5,910 bases of DNA from Bacteroidia bacterium (lineage in GTDB: Bacteria > Bacteroidota > Bacteroidia > Flavobacteriales > Flavobacteriaceae), in assembly GCA_030429325.1 (NCBI GenBank), contig JAUICT010000153.1:1-5910 (forward strand), read 5' to 3'. Below the pieces are notes generated by a model. That model worked only from the letters and a program-made list of their open reading frames with translations, did no database searches and was not told the DNA's origin. Position 1 is the stretch's first letter, and every line of letters starts with the position of its first letter. Shown here in pieces: positions 1 to 5,910 of this stretch. Made by a program: the position numbers and the translations under genes.

Positions 1-1016
1 TTGCCGGAATCTTAGAGGGGGAAGTTGAGGGAAATCCTCAAATCGCTGTACATAAATTATCCAAAATTGAAGAGGGCGAAAAAGGCTCCTTGACTTTTTT
101 GGCCAATCCAAAGTATACCTCTTACATCTACTCCACAAAGGCATCCATAACGATTGTGAACAAGGATTTTATTCCAGAGCAGTCCCTGTCCACAACTTTG
201 ATAAAAGTAGAGGATGCCTATAAATCTTTTTCCAAGTTATTGGAGTACTACAATCAAGTAAAGAACAACAAAGTGGGCGTGGAAAGCCCTTCTTTTATAT
301 CTGGCAATGCCGTTTATGGTGAAGGTTTTTACTTTGGCGCTTTCTCCTATTTGGGGGAAAATGTAAAAATTGGTGATAATGTAAAAATTTACCCCAATGT
401 ATATATTGGCGATAATGTTACCATTGGAAACCATGTCACGGTATTTGCAGGAGCCAAAATCTACTCAGAATCCATTATCGGAAACCATTGTGTAATCCAC
501 AGTGGTGTAATTATAGGTGCAGATGGCTTTGGGTTTACCCCCAATGCCAATGGTGAGTATACCAAGGTGCCCCAAACCGGTAATGTTATCTTGGAAGACA
601 ACGTAGATGTAGGGGCAGGCACTACCATTGACAGGGCTACATTGGGTTCCACGATTTTACGGAAAGGCGTAAAGCTGGACAATCAAATACAGATTGCACA
701 CAATGTTGAAATTGGTGAGCATACCGCCATTGCAGCACAAACCGGTATTGCAGGGTCCACCAAAATTGGAAAAAACTGCCTCATTGGCGGACAAGTAGGG
801 ATCGTGGGCCATATAACCATAGGGGACAGGGTCAAGATTCAGGCACAATCAGGAATAGGACGGAATGTGAAAGACGACGAAGTGCTTCAGGGATCCCCTG
901 CATTAAACTACGGCGACTTCAATAAATCATACGTACACTTCAAGAATTTACCAAAGCTGGTAAATCAAATCTCCAACATAGAAAAAAAGGTTGAAGGTGA
1001 GCAAAACAAGCAATAA
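1..1016 (+). CDS. lpxD: UDP-3-O-(3-hydroxyacyl)glucosamine N-acyltransferase LpxD, 5' end cut by the window
   Basis: LpxD moves an (R)-3-hydroxyacyl chain from ACP to the 2-amino group of UDP-3-O-acyl-glucosamine, the third step of lipid A synthesis, in the cytoplasm. The frame is open from base 3 (AGILEGEVEGNP...), giving 337 visible residues; E. coli LpxD has 341, so only about 7-9 codons are missing. The N-terminal uridine-binding domain includes GSLTFLANPKY. It is followed by a left-handed beta-helix of hexapeptide repeats (IGDNV, IGNHV, IGKNC). Family hallmarks are GADGFGF, TIDRATLGST and LDNQIQIAHNV, whose histidine (codon 699-701) matches E. coli His239. The second conserved histidine, in VGIVGHI (codon 810-812), matches His276; the spacing of 37 residues is identical to E. 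coli. A helical tail, probably for ACP contact, ends the protein. The TTG at 90 is an internal Leu codon, not the start. The 3' end overlaps lpxC-fabZ. Identification is secure. Confidence 0.96.
   Translation, partial: AGILEGEVEGNPQIAVHKLSKIEEGEKGSLTFLANPKYTSYIYSTKASITIVNKDFIPEQSLSTTLIKVEDAYKSFSKLLEYYNQVKNNKVGVESPSFISGNAVYGEGFYFGAFSYLGENVKIGDNVKIYPNVYIGDNVTIGNHVTVFAGAKIYSESIIGNHCVIHSGVIIGADGFGFTPNANGEYTKVPQTGNVILEDNVDVGAGTTIDRATLGSTILRKGVKLDNQIQIAHNVEIGEHTAIAAQTGIAGSTKIGKNCLIGGQVGIVGHITIGDRVKIQAQSGIGRNVKDDEVLQGSPALNYGDFNKSYVHFKNLPKLVNQISNIEKKVEGEQNKQ
984..990 (+). promoter_or_regulatory. Possible ribosome binding site deciding the lpxC-fabZ start
   Basis: A purine run ending in AAAAAGG lies inside the end of lpxD. 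It is 6 nt before GTG 997 but directly touches TTG 991. This spacing favours GTG 997 as the start. Bacteroidota depend little on Shine-Dalgarno pairing, so the argument is only moderate. Confidence 0.35.
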
Positions 1017-2409
1017 GCAACGTACCATTGAAAAGAAAGTAACCCTGCAAGGTGTAGGGTTGCACACAGGGGAAAATGTAACCATGAGCTTTCTACCTGC
1101 AAAGGAAAACCATGGCTTTGCCTTTAAACGGGTAGACCTTGAGGGCGAACCCATTATCGAGGCCGATGCCAATTATGTGGTAAATACACAACGGGGCACC
1201 AACTTGGAAAAGAATGGAGTAAAAATCCAAACTTCAGAACATGTGCTTGCCGCCTTGGTAGGGTTGGACATAGATAATGTCATGATTGAGTTGGATGCTC
1301 CGGAACCTCCTATCATGGATGGGTCTTCCAAGTTTTTTGTAAAAGCACTGGAAGAAGCAGGCATTGTGGAACAGGATCAGGAACGTGAAGAATATATAGT
1401 TAAGGACGTCATCTCCTATAAAGATGAAACCACTGGAAGCGAAATTACCGTGATCCCATCCGATCATTACCAAGTCACTACCATGGTGGATTTTGGCACA
1501 AAGGTATTGGGAACCCAAAACGCTACCTTGGAGCACATTTCTGATTTTAAGGACCAAATTGCAAACGCACGCACCTTTAGTTTTCTTCATGAACTTGAAA
1601 TGCTTTTGGAGCATGGCCTTATAAAAGGTGGTGATTTGAACAATGCCATAGTGTATGTAGACAAGGAGATTTCCGAGTCTACTATGAAAAAACTCGAAAA
1701 AGCCTTCAACAAGAAAAAGTTGTCCGTAAAGCCCAATGGTATTCTGGACAATCTAACCTTACACTATCCCAATGAAGCCGCAAGGCACAAGTTATTGGAT
1801 GTAGTTGGGGATTTGGCCTTGGCCGGAACCCGTATTCGTGGTAAGGTCATTGCCAATAAACCAGGACACTTTGTAAATACCCAATTTGCCAAAAAACTGT
1901 CCAAAATCATCAAAATTGAAAAAAGGAACAAAGTTCCCACCTATGATTTGAACCAAACACCCCTAATGGATGTGACCAAAATTATGGGGATGTTGCCGCA
2001 TAGGCCGCCATTTTTATTGGTGGATAAGATTTTGGAGCTTTCAGACACCCATGTAGTGGGAGTAAAGAATGTGACCATGAATGAGCCCTTCTTTGTGGGA
2101 CATTTTCCGGGTGCTCCGGTAATGCCTGGGGTGCTTCAAGTTGAGGCCATGGCGCAAACAGGAGGCATATTGGTGCTGAGCACCGTTCCTGACCCAGAAA
2201 ACTACTTGACCTTCTTCATGAAGATAGACAATGTAAAGTTTAAACAACAAGTAGTACCCGGAGACACATTAATATTTAAATGCGATTTGATTTCCCCCAT
2301 TCGCCGCGGTATTTGCCACATGCAAGCCTATGCCTATGCCAATGGAAAATTGGTGTCCGAAGCGGAACTGATGGCGCAGATCGTTAAAACCAAAAACACA
2401 GACTCATAA
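997..2409 (+). CDS. lpxC-fabZ: Bifunctional UDP-3-O-acyl-N-acetylglucosamine deacetylase / 3-hydroxyacyl-ACP dehydratase (LpxC-FabZ fusion)
   Basis: The N-terminal part is LpxC, the zinc deacetylase and committed step of lipid A synthesis. The C-terminal part is FabZ, which dehydrates (R)-3-hydroxyacyl-ACP in fatty acid synthesis. Numbering from GTG 997 (470 aa), LpxC covers about residues 8-308. It has QGVGLHTGE near the start and SEHVLAAL with Glu81 and zinc ligand His82. NEAARHKLLDVVGD carries His264, Asp268 and Asp272, and PGHF carries His291. The spacings from His264 (+4, +8, +27) equal those of E. coli His238, Asp242, Asp246 and His265. FabZ covers about 321-470 (from nt 1957), with MLPHRPPFLLVD, then GHFPGAPVMPGVLQVEAMAQ carrying catalytic His369 and Glu383, 14 apart as in the family. 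A short basic linker joins the domains. The fusion is known throughout Bacteroidota. GTG 997 is preferred for its RBS spacing; TTG 991 would add two residues. The gene overlaps lpxD by 20 nt, suggesting coupled translation. Confidence 0.96.
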   Translation: MSKTSNKQRTIEKKVTLQGVGLHTGENVTMSFLPAKENHGFAFKRVDLEGEPIIEADANYVVNTQRGTNLEKNGVKIQTSEHVLAALVGLDIDNVMIELDAPEPPIMDGSSKFFVKALEEAGIVEQDQEREEYIVKDVISYKDETTGSEITVIPSDHYQVTTMVDFGTKVLGTQNATLEHISDFKDQIANARTFSFLHELEMLLEHGLIKGGDLNNAIVYVDKEISESTMKKLEKAFNKKKLSVKPNGILDNLTLHYPNEAARHKLLDVVGDLALAGTRIRGKVIANKPGHFVNTQFAKKLSKIIKIEKRNKVPTYDLNQTPLMDVTKIMGMLPHRPPFLLVDKILELSDTHVVGVKNVTMNEPFFVGHFPGAPVMPGVLQVEAMAQTGGILVLSTVPDPENYLTFFMKIDNVKFKQQVVPGDTLIFKCDLISPIRRGICHMQAYAYANGKLVSEAELMAQIVKTKNTDS

Positions 2410-3195
2410 ATGAACCAACCTCTCGCATACGTACACCCAGGGGCCAAAATTGCCAAGAACGTGGTGATTGAACCCTTTACCACCATTCACAACAATGTGA
2501 CCATTGGTGAAGGAACTTGGATTGGTTCCAATGTTACGATCATGGAAGGTGCTAGAATTGGTAAAAACTGTAATATTTTTCCAGGTGCCATTATATCCGC
2601 CATGCCCCAAGATTTAAAATATCAAGGTGAGGACACTACAGTTCATATTGGGGACAATACAACCATTAGGGAATGTGCCACGATAAATAAAGGTACATCG
2701 GATCGTATGAAAACGGTCATTGGAAACAACTGCCTGATCATGGCGTATTGTCACGTTGCCCACGACTGTATTGTGGGAGATGGTTGTATTTTTAGCAACA
2801 ATTCCACTTTGGCAGGCCATGTGACTATTGGCCAGAATGTGGTTTTAGCTGGAATGGTGGCCGTACATCAATTTGTATCCATTGGCAACCACGCCTTCGT
2901 AACAGGAGGTTCCTTGGTACGTAAAGATGTCCCTCCTTTTGTTAAGGCGGCTCGGGAACCACTTTCCTATGTGGGCATCAACTCCATCGGGCTTAGAAGA
3001 AGAGGTTTTGAAGCAGAAAAAATAAGGGAGATACAAAACATCTACCGTATTTTATATCAAAAAAACTACAACAATTCCCAAGCGGCATCCATTATAGAAG
3101 CAGAAATGGAAGCTACCCCGGAACGTGATGAGATATTGCAGTTTATCAGGGATTCGCAAAGAGGAATCATGAAAGGTTATTTTAGTTCAAATTAA
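2410..3195 (+). CDS. lpxA: Acyl-ACP--UDP-N-acetylglucosamine O-acyltransferase LpxA
   Basis: LpxA catalyses the first lipid A step: reversible transfer of an (R)-3-hydroxyacyl chain from ACP to the 3-OH of UDP-GlcNAc. The 261 residues match the usual length (E. coli 262). A beta-helix of hexapeptide repeats (IGEGTW, IGSNVT, IGKNCN, IGDNTT) covers about residues 8-175. QDLKYQGE contains the conserved Asp68 and Lys70. HVAHDC contains the catalytic His118 (E. coli His125); His137 (LAGHV) and His153 (AVHQF) match E. coli His144 and His160. Gly166 aligns with E. coli Gly173, the acyl-chain ruler; a glycine there is compatible with a long chain (inference). GLRRRGF carries the basic pair matching E. 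coli Arg204/Arg205 and starts the helical C-terminal domain. The ATG directly follows the TAA of lpxC-fabZ with no gap, which implies translational coupling; no Shine-Dalgarno site is visible. Confidence 0.97.
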   Translation: MNQPLAYVHPGAKIAKNVVIEPFTTIHNNVTIGEGTWIGSNVTIMEGARIGKNCNIFPGAIISAMPQDLKYQGEDTTVHIGDNTTIRECATINKGTSDRMKTVIGNNCLIMAYCHVAHDCIVGDGCIFSNNSTLAGHVTIGQNVVLAGMVAVHQFVSIGNHAFVTGGSLVRKDVPPFVKAAREPLSYVGINSIGLRRRGFEAEKIREIQNIYRILYQKNYNNSQAASIIEAEMEATPERDEILQFIRDSQRGIMKGYFSSN

Positions 3196-3199
3196 TTAT

Positions 3200-3766
3200 A
3201 TGGCAAGTACTTCAGATATACGCAAAGGGTTGTGTATTAGATACAACAACGATATTTATAAAATTGTGGAGTTTCTTCACGTAAAACCTGGAAAAGGACC
3301 TGCCTTTGTCCGTACCAAACTAAAGAGTGTCACTACAGGAAAGGTCATAGACAACACATTCTCTGCTGGGCATAAAATTGAGGATGTTCGGGTAGAGACC
3401 CGTTCTTATCAATATCTGTATCCTGAAGGAGAGACTTTTCACTTCATGAATACGGACGATTACAACCAGATTGCCCTACAAAAAGATGCTCTGGATGCTC
3501 CAGACCTATTGAAGGAAGGCGAAGTGGTTACCATCATTTTCAATGCCGAAGACAATATGCCGCTCTCCGTGGAAATGCCTGCAAGTGTAATATTGGAGGT
3601 GACCCATACCGAACCGGGAGTAAAGGGAAACACCGCAACCAATGCCACTAAACCTGCCACTGTTGAAACGGGTGCCCGTATTAATGTGCCTCTTTTTATC
3701 AATGAAGGAGACAAAATAAAGGTGGATACGGAAAAAAGCGCCTATTTGGAACGTGCTAAAGAGTAG
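3200..3766 (+). CDS. efp: Translation elongation factor P
   Basis: EF-P binds ribosomes between the P and E sites and relieves stalling at consecutive prolines. The 188 residues are the normal three-domain length. Residues 1-62 form the KOW-like domain I with the tip loop KPGKGPAF; Lys32 is at the position modified in many bacteria (E. coli Lys34). The central OB domain runs about 63-125. The C-terminal OB domain includes GNTATNATKPATVETGA and VPLFINEGDKIKVDT, close to the family signature. The loop has proline at position 34 (PGKGP) where E. coli has glutamine. No EpmA-type modification gene lies in this window, so whether Lys32 is modified cannot be told. The gene sits 4 nt after lpxA and 6 nt before the second lpxD-like gene, so it is almost certainly cotranscribed with them; a biochemical link to lipid A is not evident. 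Confidence 0.97.
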   Translation: MASTSDIRKGLCIRYNNDIYKIVEFLHVKPGKGPAFVRTKLKSVTTGKVIDNTFSAGHKIEDVRVETRSYQYLYPEGETFHFMNTDDYNQIALQKDALDAPDLLKEGEVVTIIFNAEDNMPLSVEMPASVILEVTHTEPGVKGNTATNATKPATVETGARINVPLFINEGDKIKVDTEKSAYLERAKE

Positions 3767-3772
3767 CGGAAC

Positions 3773-4708
3773 ATGAAATTTCCAAGGGTTCATACCTTAA
3801 AAGAGATTTCCGAAATCATAGCCTCTGATTTTGTTGGGGAAGAATCATTTCCCATTTTGGGAATGAATGAAATCCATGTGGTGGAAGAAGGAGACATTGT
3901 ATTTGTGGATCACCCCAAATATTATGATAAGGCACTTGAATCAAAAGCATCAGTGGTGCTCATCAACAAAACGGTGGAGTGCCCTGAAGGAAAGGCTCTT
4001 TTGGTTTCAGATGACCCATATCGGGATTTCAACAAACTGACCCGTCATTTTAGGCCTTTTCAGAGTTCAAGTTTAGCCATTTCCGAGACTGCTGAAATTG
4101 GTAAAGGAACCATTATTCAACCCAACGTTTTTATTGGAAATCATGTTAAGATTGGTGAAAATTGCATGATTCATCCCAATGTCACCATATATGACCATTG
4201 CATCATTGGCAACAATGTGACCATCCACGCAGGAACAGTATTGGGTTCAGATGCATTTTACTACAAAAACCGCCCAGAAGGTTTTGATAAATTACTGTCT
4301 GGTGGTAGAGTGGTCATTGAGGATTATGTGGATATAGGGGCATCTTGCACCATTGATCGTGGGGTTACTGGCGACACAATAATTAAAACCCACTCGAAGC
4401 TAGACAACCAAATCCAAATAGGGCATGATACCGTTATTGGCAAGAAATGTCTAATCGCATCTCATGTTGGGATTGCTGGATGCGTTGTTGTTGAAGATGA
4501 AGTTACCATGTGGGGGCAAGTAGGGGTTACAAGCGCAATCACTATTGGAAAAAAAGCCGTGATTCTGGCCCAGACCGGTGTGGCCAAATCCTTGGAAGGC
4601 GGCAAGACCTATTTTGGCAGTCCGGCTGAAGAAGCCCGTGATAAACTAAAACAAATGGCCTTGGTTAAGAAAATCCCCGAAATCCTTGAAAAATTGAAAA
4701 AGAATTAA
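3773..4708 (+). CDS. LpxD-like N-acyltransferase paralogue, probably UDP-3-O-acylglucosamine N-acyltransferase or a related sugar N-acyltransferase
   Basis: This 311-residue protein has the full LpxD architecture: an N-terminal UDP-binding-like domain (about 1-100, with DIVFVDHPKYYDKAL matching LTFLANPKY of LpxD), a hexapeptide beta-helix (about 103-270: IGKGTI, IGNHVK, IGENCM, IGNNVT) and a basic helical tail (about 285-311). It keeps TIDRG and LDNQIQIGHDT with catalytic His218 (codon 4424-4426). Unlike the upstream LpxD, the second conserved histidine is replaced by Ala255 (codon 4535-4537, exactly 37 residues on), GADGFGF has become GSDAFYY (158-164), and the next segment reads MWGQVGV. 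It is intact and starts at ATG 3773, 6 nt after efp, so it appears expressed with the operon. Such second copies follow efp in many Flavobacteriia and are usually annotated LpxD. Family membership is sure; the substrate is not. It could be an alternative LpxD with another acyl chain or act on another nucleotide sugar. Confidence 0.85.
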   Translation: MKFPRVHTLKEISEIIASDFVGEESFPILGMNEIHVVEEGDIVFVDHPKYYDKALESKASVVLINKTVECPEGKALLVSDDPYRDFNKLTRHFRPFQSSSLAISETAEIGKGTIIQPNVFIGNHVKIGENCMIHPNVTIYDHCIIGNNVTIHAGTVLGSDAFYYKNRPEGFDKLLSGGRVVIEDYVDIGASCTIDRGVTGDTIIKTHSKLDNQIQIGHDTVIGKKCLIASHVGIAGCVVVEDEVTMWGQVGVTSAITIGKKAVILAQTGVAKSLEGGKTYFGSPAEEARDKLKQMALVKKIPEILEKLKKN

Positions 4709-4729
4709 AAAAACAATAGACAAAACGCA

Positions 4730-4759
4730 TTGCAAAGCCTATTTTTACACCTAATTAAG
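4730..4759 (+). promoter_or_regulatory. Weak candidate promoter for sucD
   Basis: The 59-nt AT-rich gap before sucD has TTG at 4730-4732 and, 19 nt on, TAATTAAG at 4752-4759, a partial match to the Bacteroidota -7 consensus TANNTTTG. It would give an almost leaderless mRNA. TATTTTTA at 4740-4747 matches the -7 element better but has no -33 partner. No terminator separates sucD from the preceding gene, so read-through from the lipid A operon is an equally good explanation. Confidence 0.25.
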
Positions 4760-4767
4760 TTTAACAT

Positions 4768-5640
4768 ATGAGCGTCTTAGTAAACAAAGATTCAAAAATA
4801 ATTGTACAAGGTTTTACCGGTAGCGAAGGAACATTCCATGCCGGACAAATGATAGAATACGGAACCAATGTAGTGGGTGGTGTCACTCCTGGAAAAGGGG
4901 GACAAGAACATTTGGGGAAACCTGTTTTCAATACGGTTCAAGAAGCCGTTGAAAAAGCAGGTGCGGACACTACGATTATTTTTGTTCCGCCAGCCTTTGC
5001 TGCGGATGCCATTATGGAAGCTGCCGATGCAGGCATCAAGGTCATCATTACCATTACGGAAGGGATTCCCGTTGCTGATATGGTGAAGGCCAACGATTAT
5101 ATAAAAGATAAGGACTGTACATTGGTAGGGCCAAACTGCCCTGGGGTAATTACTCCCGGTGAAGCCAAAGTGGGCATCATGCCAGGATTTGTCTTTAAAA
5201 AAGGGCATGTGGGCATTGTTTCCAAATCAGGAACATTGACCTATGAGGCTGCCGACCAAGTGGTACGTCAAGGATTGGGCATTACTACCGCCATTGGAAT
5301 AGGCGGGGACCCTATAATTGGAACCACCACCAAACAAGCCCTAGAGCTTTTAATCAACGACCCCGAAACAGAATGTGTGGTCATGATTGGAGAGATTGGT
5401 GGTCAATTGGAAGGCGATGCCGCCAAATGGTACAAACAAAGTGGTAGTAAAAAACCCGTAGTAGGATTTATTGCCGGGGAAACTGCACCAGCCGGACGTA
5501 CCATGGGACATGCTGGAGCCATTGTAGGAGGTAGTGACGATACTGCACAGGCCAAGAAGCGAATCATGAGGGAATGCGGTATCCATGTAGTGGATTCCCC
5601 CGCAGAAATCGGTATTAAAGTTAAAGAAGTGGTTGGCTAG
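4768..5640 (+). CDS. sucD: Succinate--CoA ligase [ADP/GDP-forming], alpha subunit
   Basis: SucD pairs with the beta subunit SucC to interconvert succinyl-CoA and succinate with substrate-level phosphorylation in the TCA cycle (cytoplasm). The 290 residues are the usual length. The N-terminal CoA-binding Rossmann domain has GFTGSEGTFHA (15-25), GGVTPGKGG (37-45) and VPPAFAADA. VGPNCPGVITP (120-130) and VSKSGTLTYE (151-160) are family signatures. The C-terminal ligase domain has GEIGG (208-212) and GETAPAGRTMGHAGA with His248 (codon 5509-5511), the phosphohistidine matching E. coli His246. Every key residue is present. No sucC lies on either side within the window (59 nt to the lpxD paralogue, 108 nt to fabG), unlike the sucCD operon of E. 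coli; a distant sucC is expected. ATG 4768 has no Shine-Dalgarno site, but the protein begins as the family does. A terminator follows. Confidence 0.97.
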   Translation: MSVLVNKDSKIIVQGFTGSEGTFHAGQMIEYGTNVVGGVTPGKGGQEHLGKPVFNTVQEAVEKAGADTTIIFVPPAFAADAIMEAADAGIKVIITITEGIPVADMVKANDYIKDKDCTLVGPNCPGVITPGEAKVGIMPGFVFKKGHVGIVSKSGTLTYEAADQVVRQGLGITTAIGIGGDPIIGTTTKQALELLINDPETECVVMIGEIGGQLEGDAAKWYKQSGSKKPVVGFIAGETAPAGRTMGHAGAIVGGSDDTAQAKKRIMRECGIHVVDSPAEIGIKVKEVVG

Positions 5641-5661
5641 ACCAACCGTTAAAACTATTCT

Positions 5662-5689
5662 AAATCCCGTGCAAAGCGGGATTTTTTTT
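5662..5689 (+). terminator. Intrinsic terminator after sucD
   Basis: AAATCCCG (5662-5669) and CGGGATTT (5677-5684) form a perfect 8-bp stem around the 7-nt loop TGCAAAG. A run of eight T (5682-5689) begins within the stem and continues past it. It starts 22 nt after the sucD stop and marks the end of the upstream transcription unit. Confidence 0.9.
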
Positions 5690-5719
5690 CGGCAAAACAT
5701 AAAACAACAACTATATTTG
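5687..5719 (+). promoter_or_regulatory. Probable Bacteroidota-type promoter for fabG
   Basis: TATATTTG at 5712-5719 fits the Bacteroidota primary sigma -7 consensus TANNTTTG at every defined position. The -33 region is imperfect: TTTC at 5687-5690, 21 nt upstream, overlaps the T-run of the terminator. Transcription would start around 5724-5728, giving a leader of about 20-25 nt before ATG 5749. Confidence 0.55.
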
Positions 5720-5748
5720 GTAGATAACCATTCAAACACGATCATCTT

Positions 5749-5910
5749 ATGAAACTTTTGGAAGGCAAAAATGTAATTATCACTGGGGCAAGCAGAGGAA
5801 TTGGAAAAGGGATAGCCCAAATATTTGGACAACACGGCGCCAATGTGGCATTCACCTATAGTTCCAGTGAGGCTCCAGCTTTGGAGTTACAAAAAGAATT
5901 GGAGGACATG
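5749..5910 (+). CDS. fabG: Short-chain dehydrogenase, probably 3-oxoacyl-[acyl-carrier-protein] reductase FabG, 3' end cut by the window
   Basis: The 54 visible codons begin MKLLEGKNVIITGASRGIGK, the first beta-strand and the TGxxxGxG dinucleotide-binding motif (residues 12-19) of classical short-chain dehydrogenases. Arg16 after GAS is typical of NADP(H)-using FabG. IAQIFGQHGANVAFTY follows as the second Rossmann helix and strand. FabG reduces 3-oxoacyl-ACP to (R)-3-hydroxyacyl-ACP, the donor used by LpxA and LpxD and the substrate of FabZ. The Ser-Tyr-Lys catalytic residues lie beyond the window, so another short-chain reductase cannot be excluded. The start is ATG 5749, 29 nt after a good -7 element and with no Shine-Dalgarno site. 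The terminator and promoter before it indicate a separate transcription unit from sucD. Confidence 0.85.
   Translation, partial: MKLLEGKNVIITGASRGIGKGIAQIFGQHGANVAFTYSSSEAPALELQKELEDM

Noticed and set aside
90..1016. Start of the first gene at TTG 90
   Set aside because: The frame stays open to base 3, and residues before the TTG (AGILEGEVEGNP, EEGEKGS) are typical LpxD N-terminal sequence, so the TTG is an internal Leu codon and the true start lies just outside the window.
1234..1614. Minus-strand frame of 126 aa opposite lpxC-fabZ
   Set aside because: It lies wholly within a strongly identified gene, has a low-complexity Cys/Phe/His-rich product with no recognisable domain, and no promoter or RBS is visible.
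1294..2952. Diproline motifs (EPPI, RPPF, VPPF) in the Lpx enzymes as a reason for efp in this operon
   Set aside because: Isolated PP pairs in these contexts are weak stalling signals and are common conserved family motifs, so they do not support a specific link to EF-P.
2410..4640. Repeated short units such as ATTGGT/ATTGGA-AA across lpxA and both lpxD-type genes, possible DNA repeats
   Set aside because: They encode the hexapeptide repeats (I-G-x-x-x-x) of the left-handed beta-helix, so the periodicity comes from protein structure.
4792..5208. Minus-strand frame of 138 aa opposite sucD
   Set aside because: Fully covered by sucD, which has all its catalytic motifs; the antisense product shows no domain.
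5350..5835. Minus-strand frame of 161 aa across the end of sucD, the terminator and the start of fabG
   Set aside because: It runs through two identified genes, an intrinsic terminator and a promoter. The product resembles no known family and is Cys/Phe-rich, typical of an antisense shadow.

Overview
The window reads as an ordinary chromosomal housekeeping segment from a member of the Bacteroidota, most likely a marine Flavobacteriaceae bacterium. The evidence is the fused lpxC-fabZ gene, the gene order lpxD, lpxC-fabZ, lpxA, efp, second lpxD-like gene, sucD, fabG, the moderately low G+C, the near absence of strong Shine-Dalgarno sites, and a TANNTTTG-type -7 element in the only clear promoter. 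A genus near Muricauda, Maribacter or Zobellia is a guess from overall protein flavour. All genes are on the + strand and about 96% of the window is coding. I see no mobile elements, CRISPR arrays, tRNA or rRNA genes.

Layout. Positions 1-4708 look like one tightly packed operon. It holds lpxD (missing only its first few codons), the bifunctional lpxC-fabZ (overlapping lpxD by 20 nt if it starts at GTG 997), lpxA (its ATG abuts the preceding stop), efp (4-nt gap) and an lpxD paralogue (6-nt gap). After a 59-nt AT-rich gap with only a weak promoter candidate comes sucD (4768-5640). A clear intrinsic terminator (5662-5689) closes this unit. A good Bacteroidota-type promoter follows at once and drives the first 54 codons of a fabG-like short-chain reductase (5749 to the window end).

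How the genes work together. LpxA, LpxC and LpxD catalyse the first three steps of lipid A synthesis: O-acylation of UDP-GlcNAc, deacetylation, then N-acylation. FabZ dehydrates the same (R)-3-hydroxyacyl-ACP that LpxA and LpxD consume, and FabG-type reductases make it, so the cluster sits at the branch between lipopolysaccharide and phospholipid synthesis. EF-P (translation of proline-rich stretches) and SucD (TCA cycle) are housekeeping neighbours with no obvious biochemical link to lipid A.

Most notable feature. The second LpxD-like protein (3773-4708) keeps the catalytic histidine and the flanking LDNQIQI core. It has lost a second histidine conserved in LpxD (alanine at exactly the aligned position) and the GADGFGF motif. 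It is the best candidate here for an altered function. I found no convincing evidence of a wholly new system.
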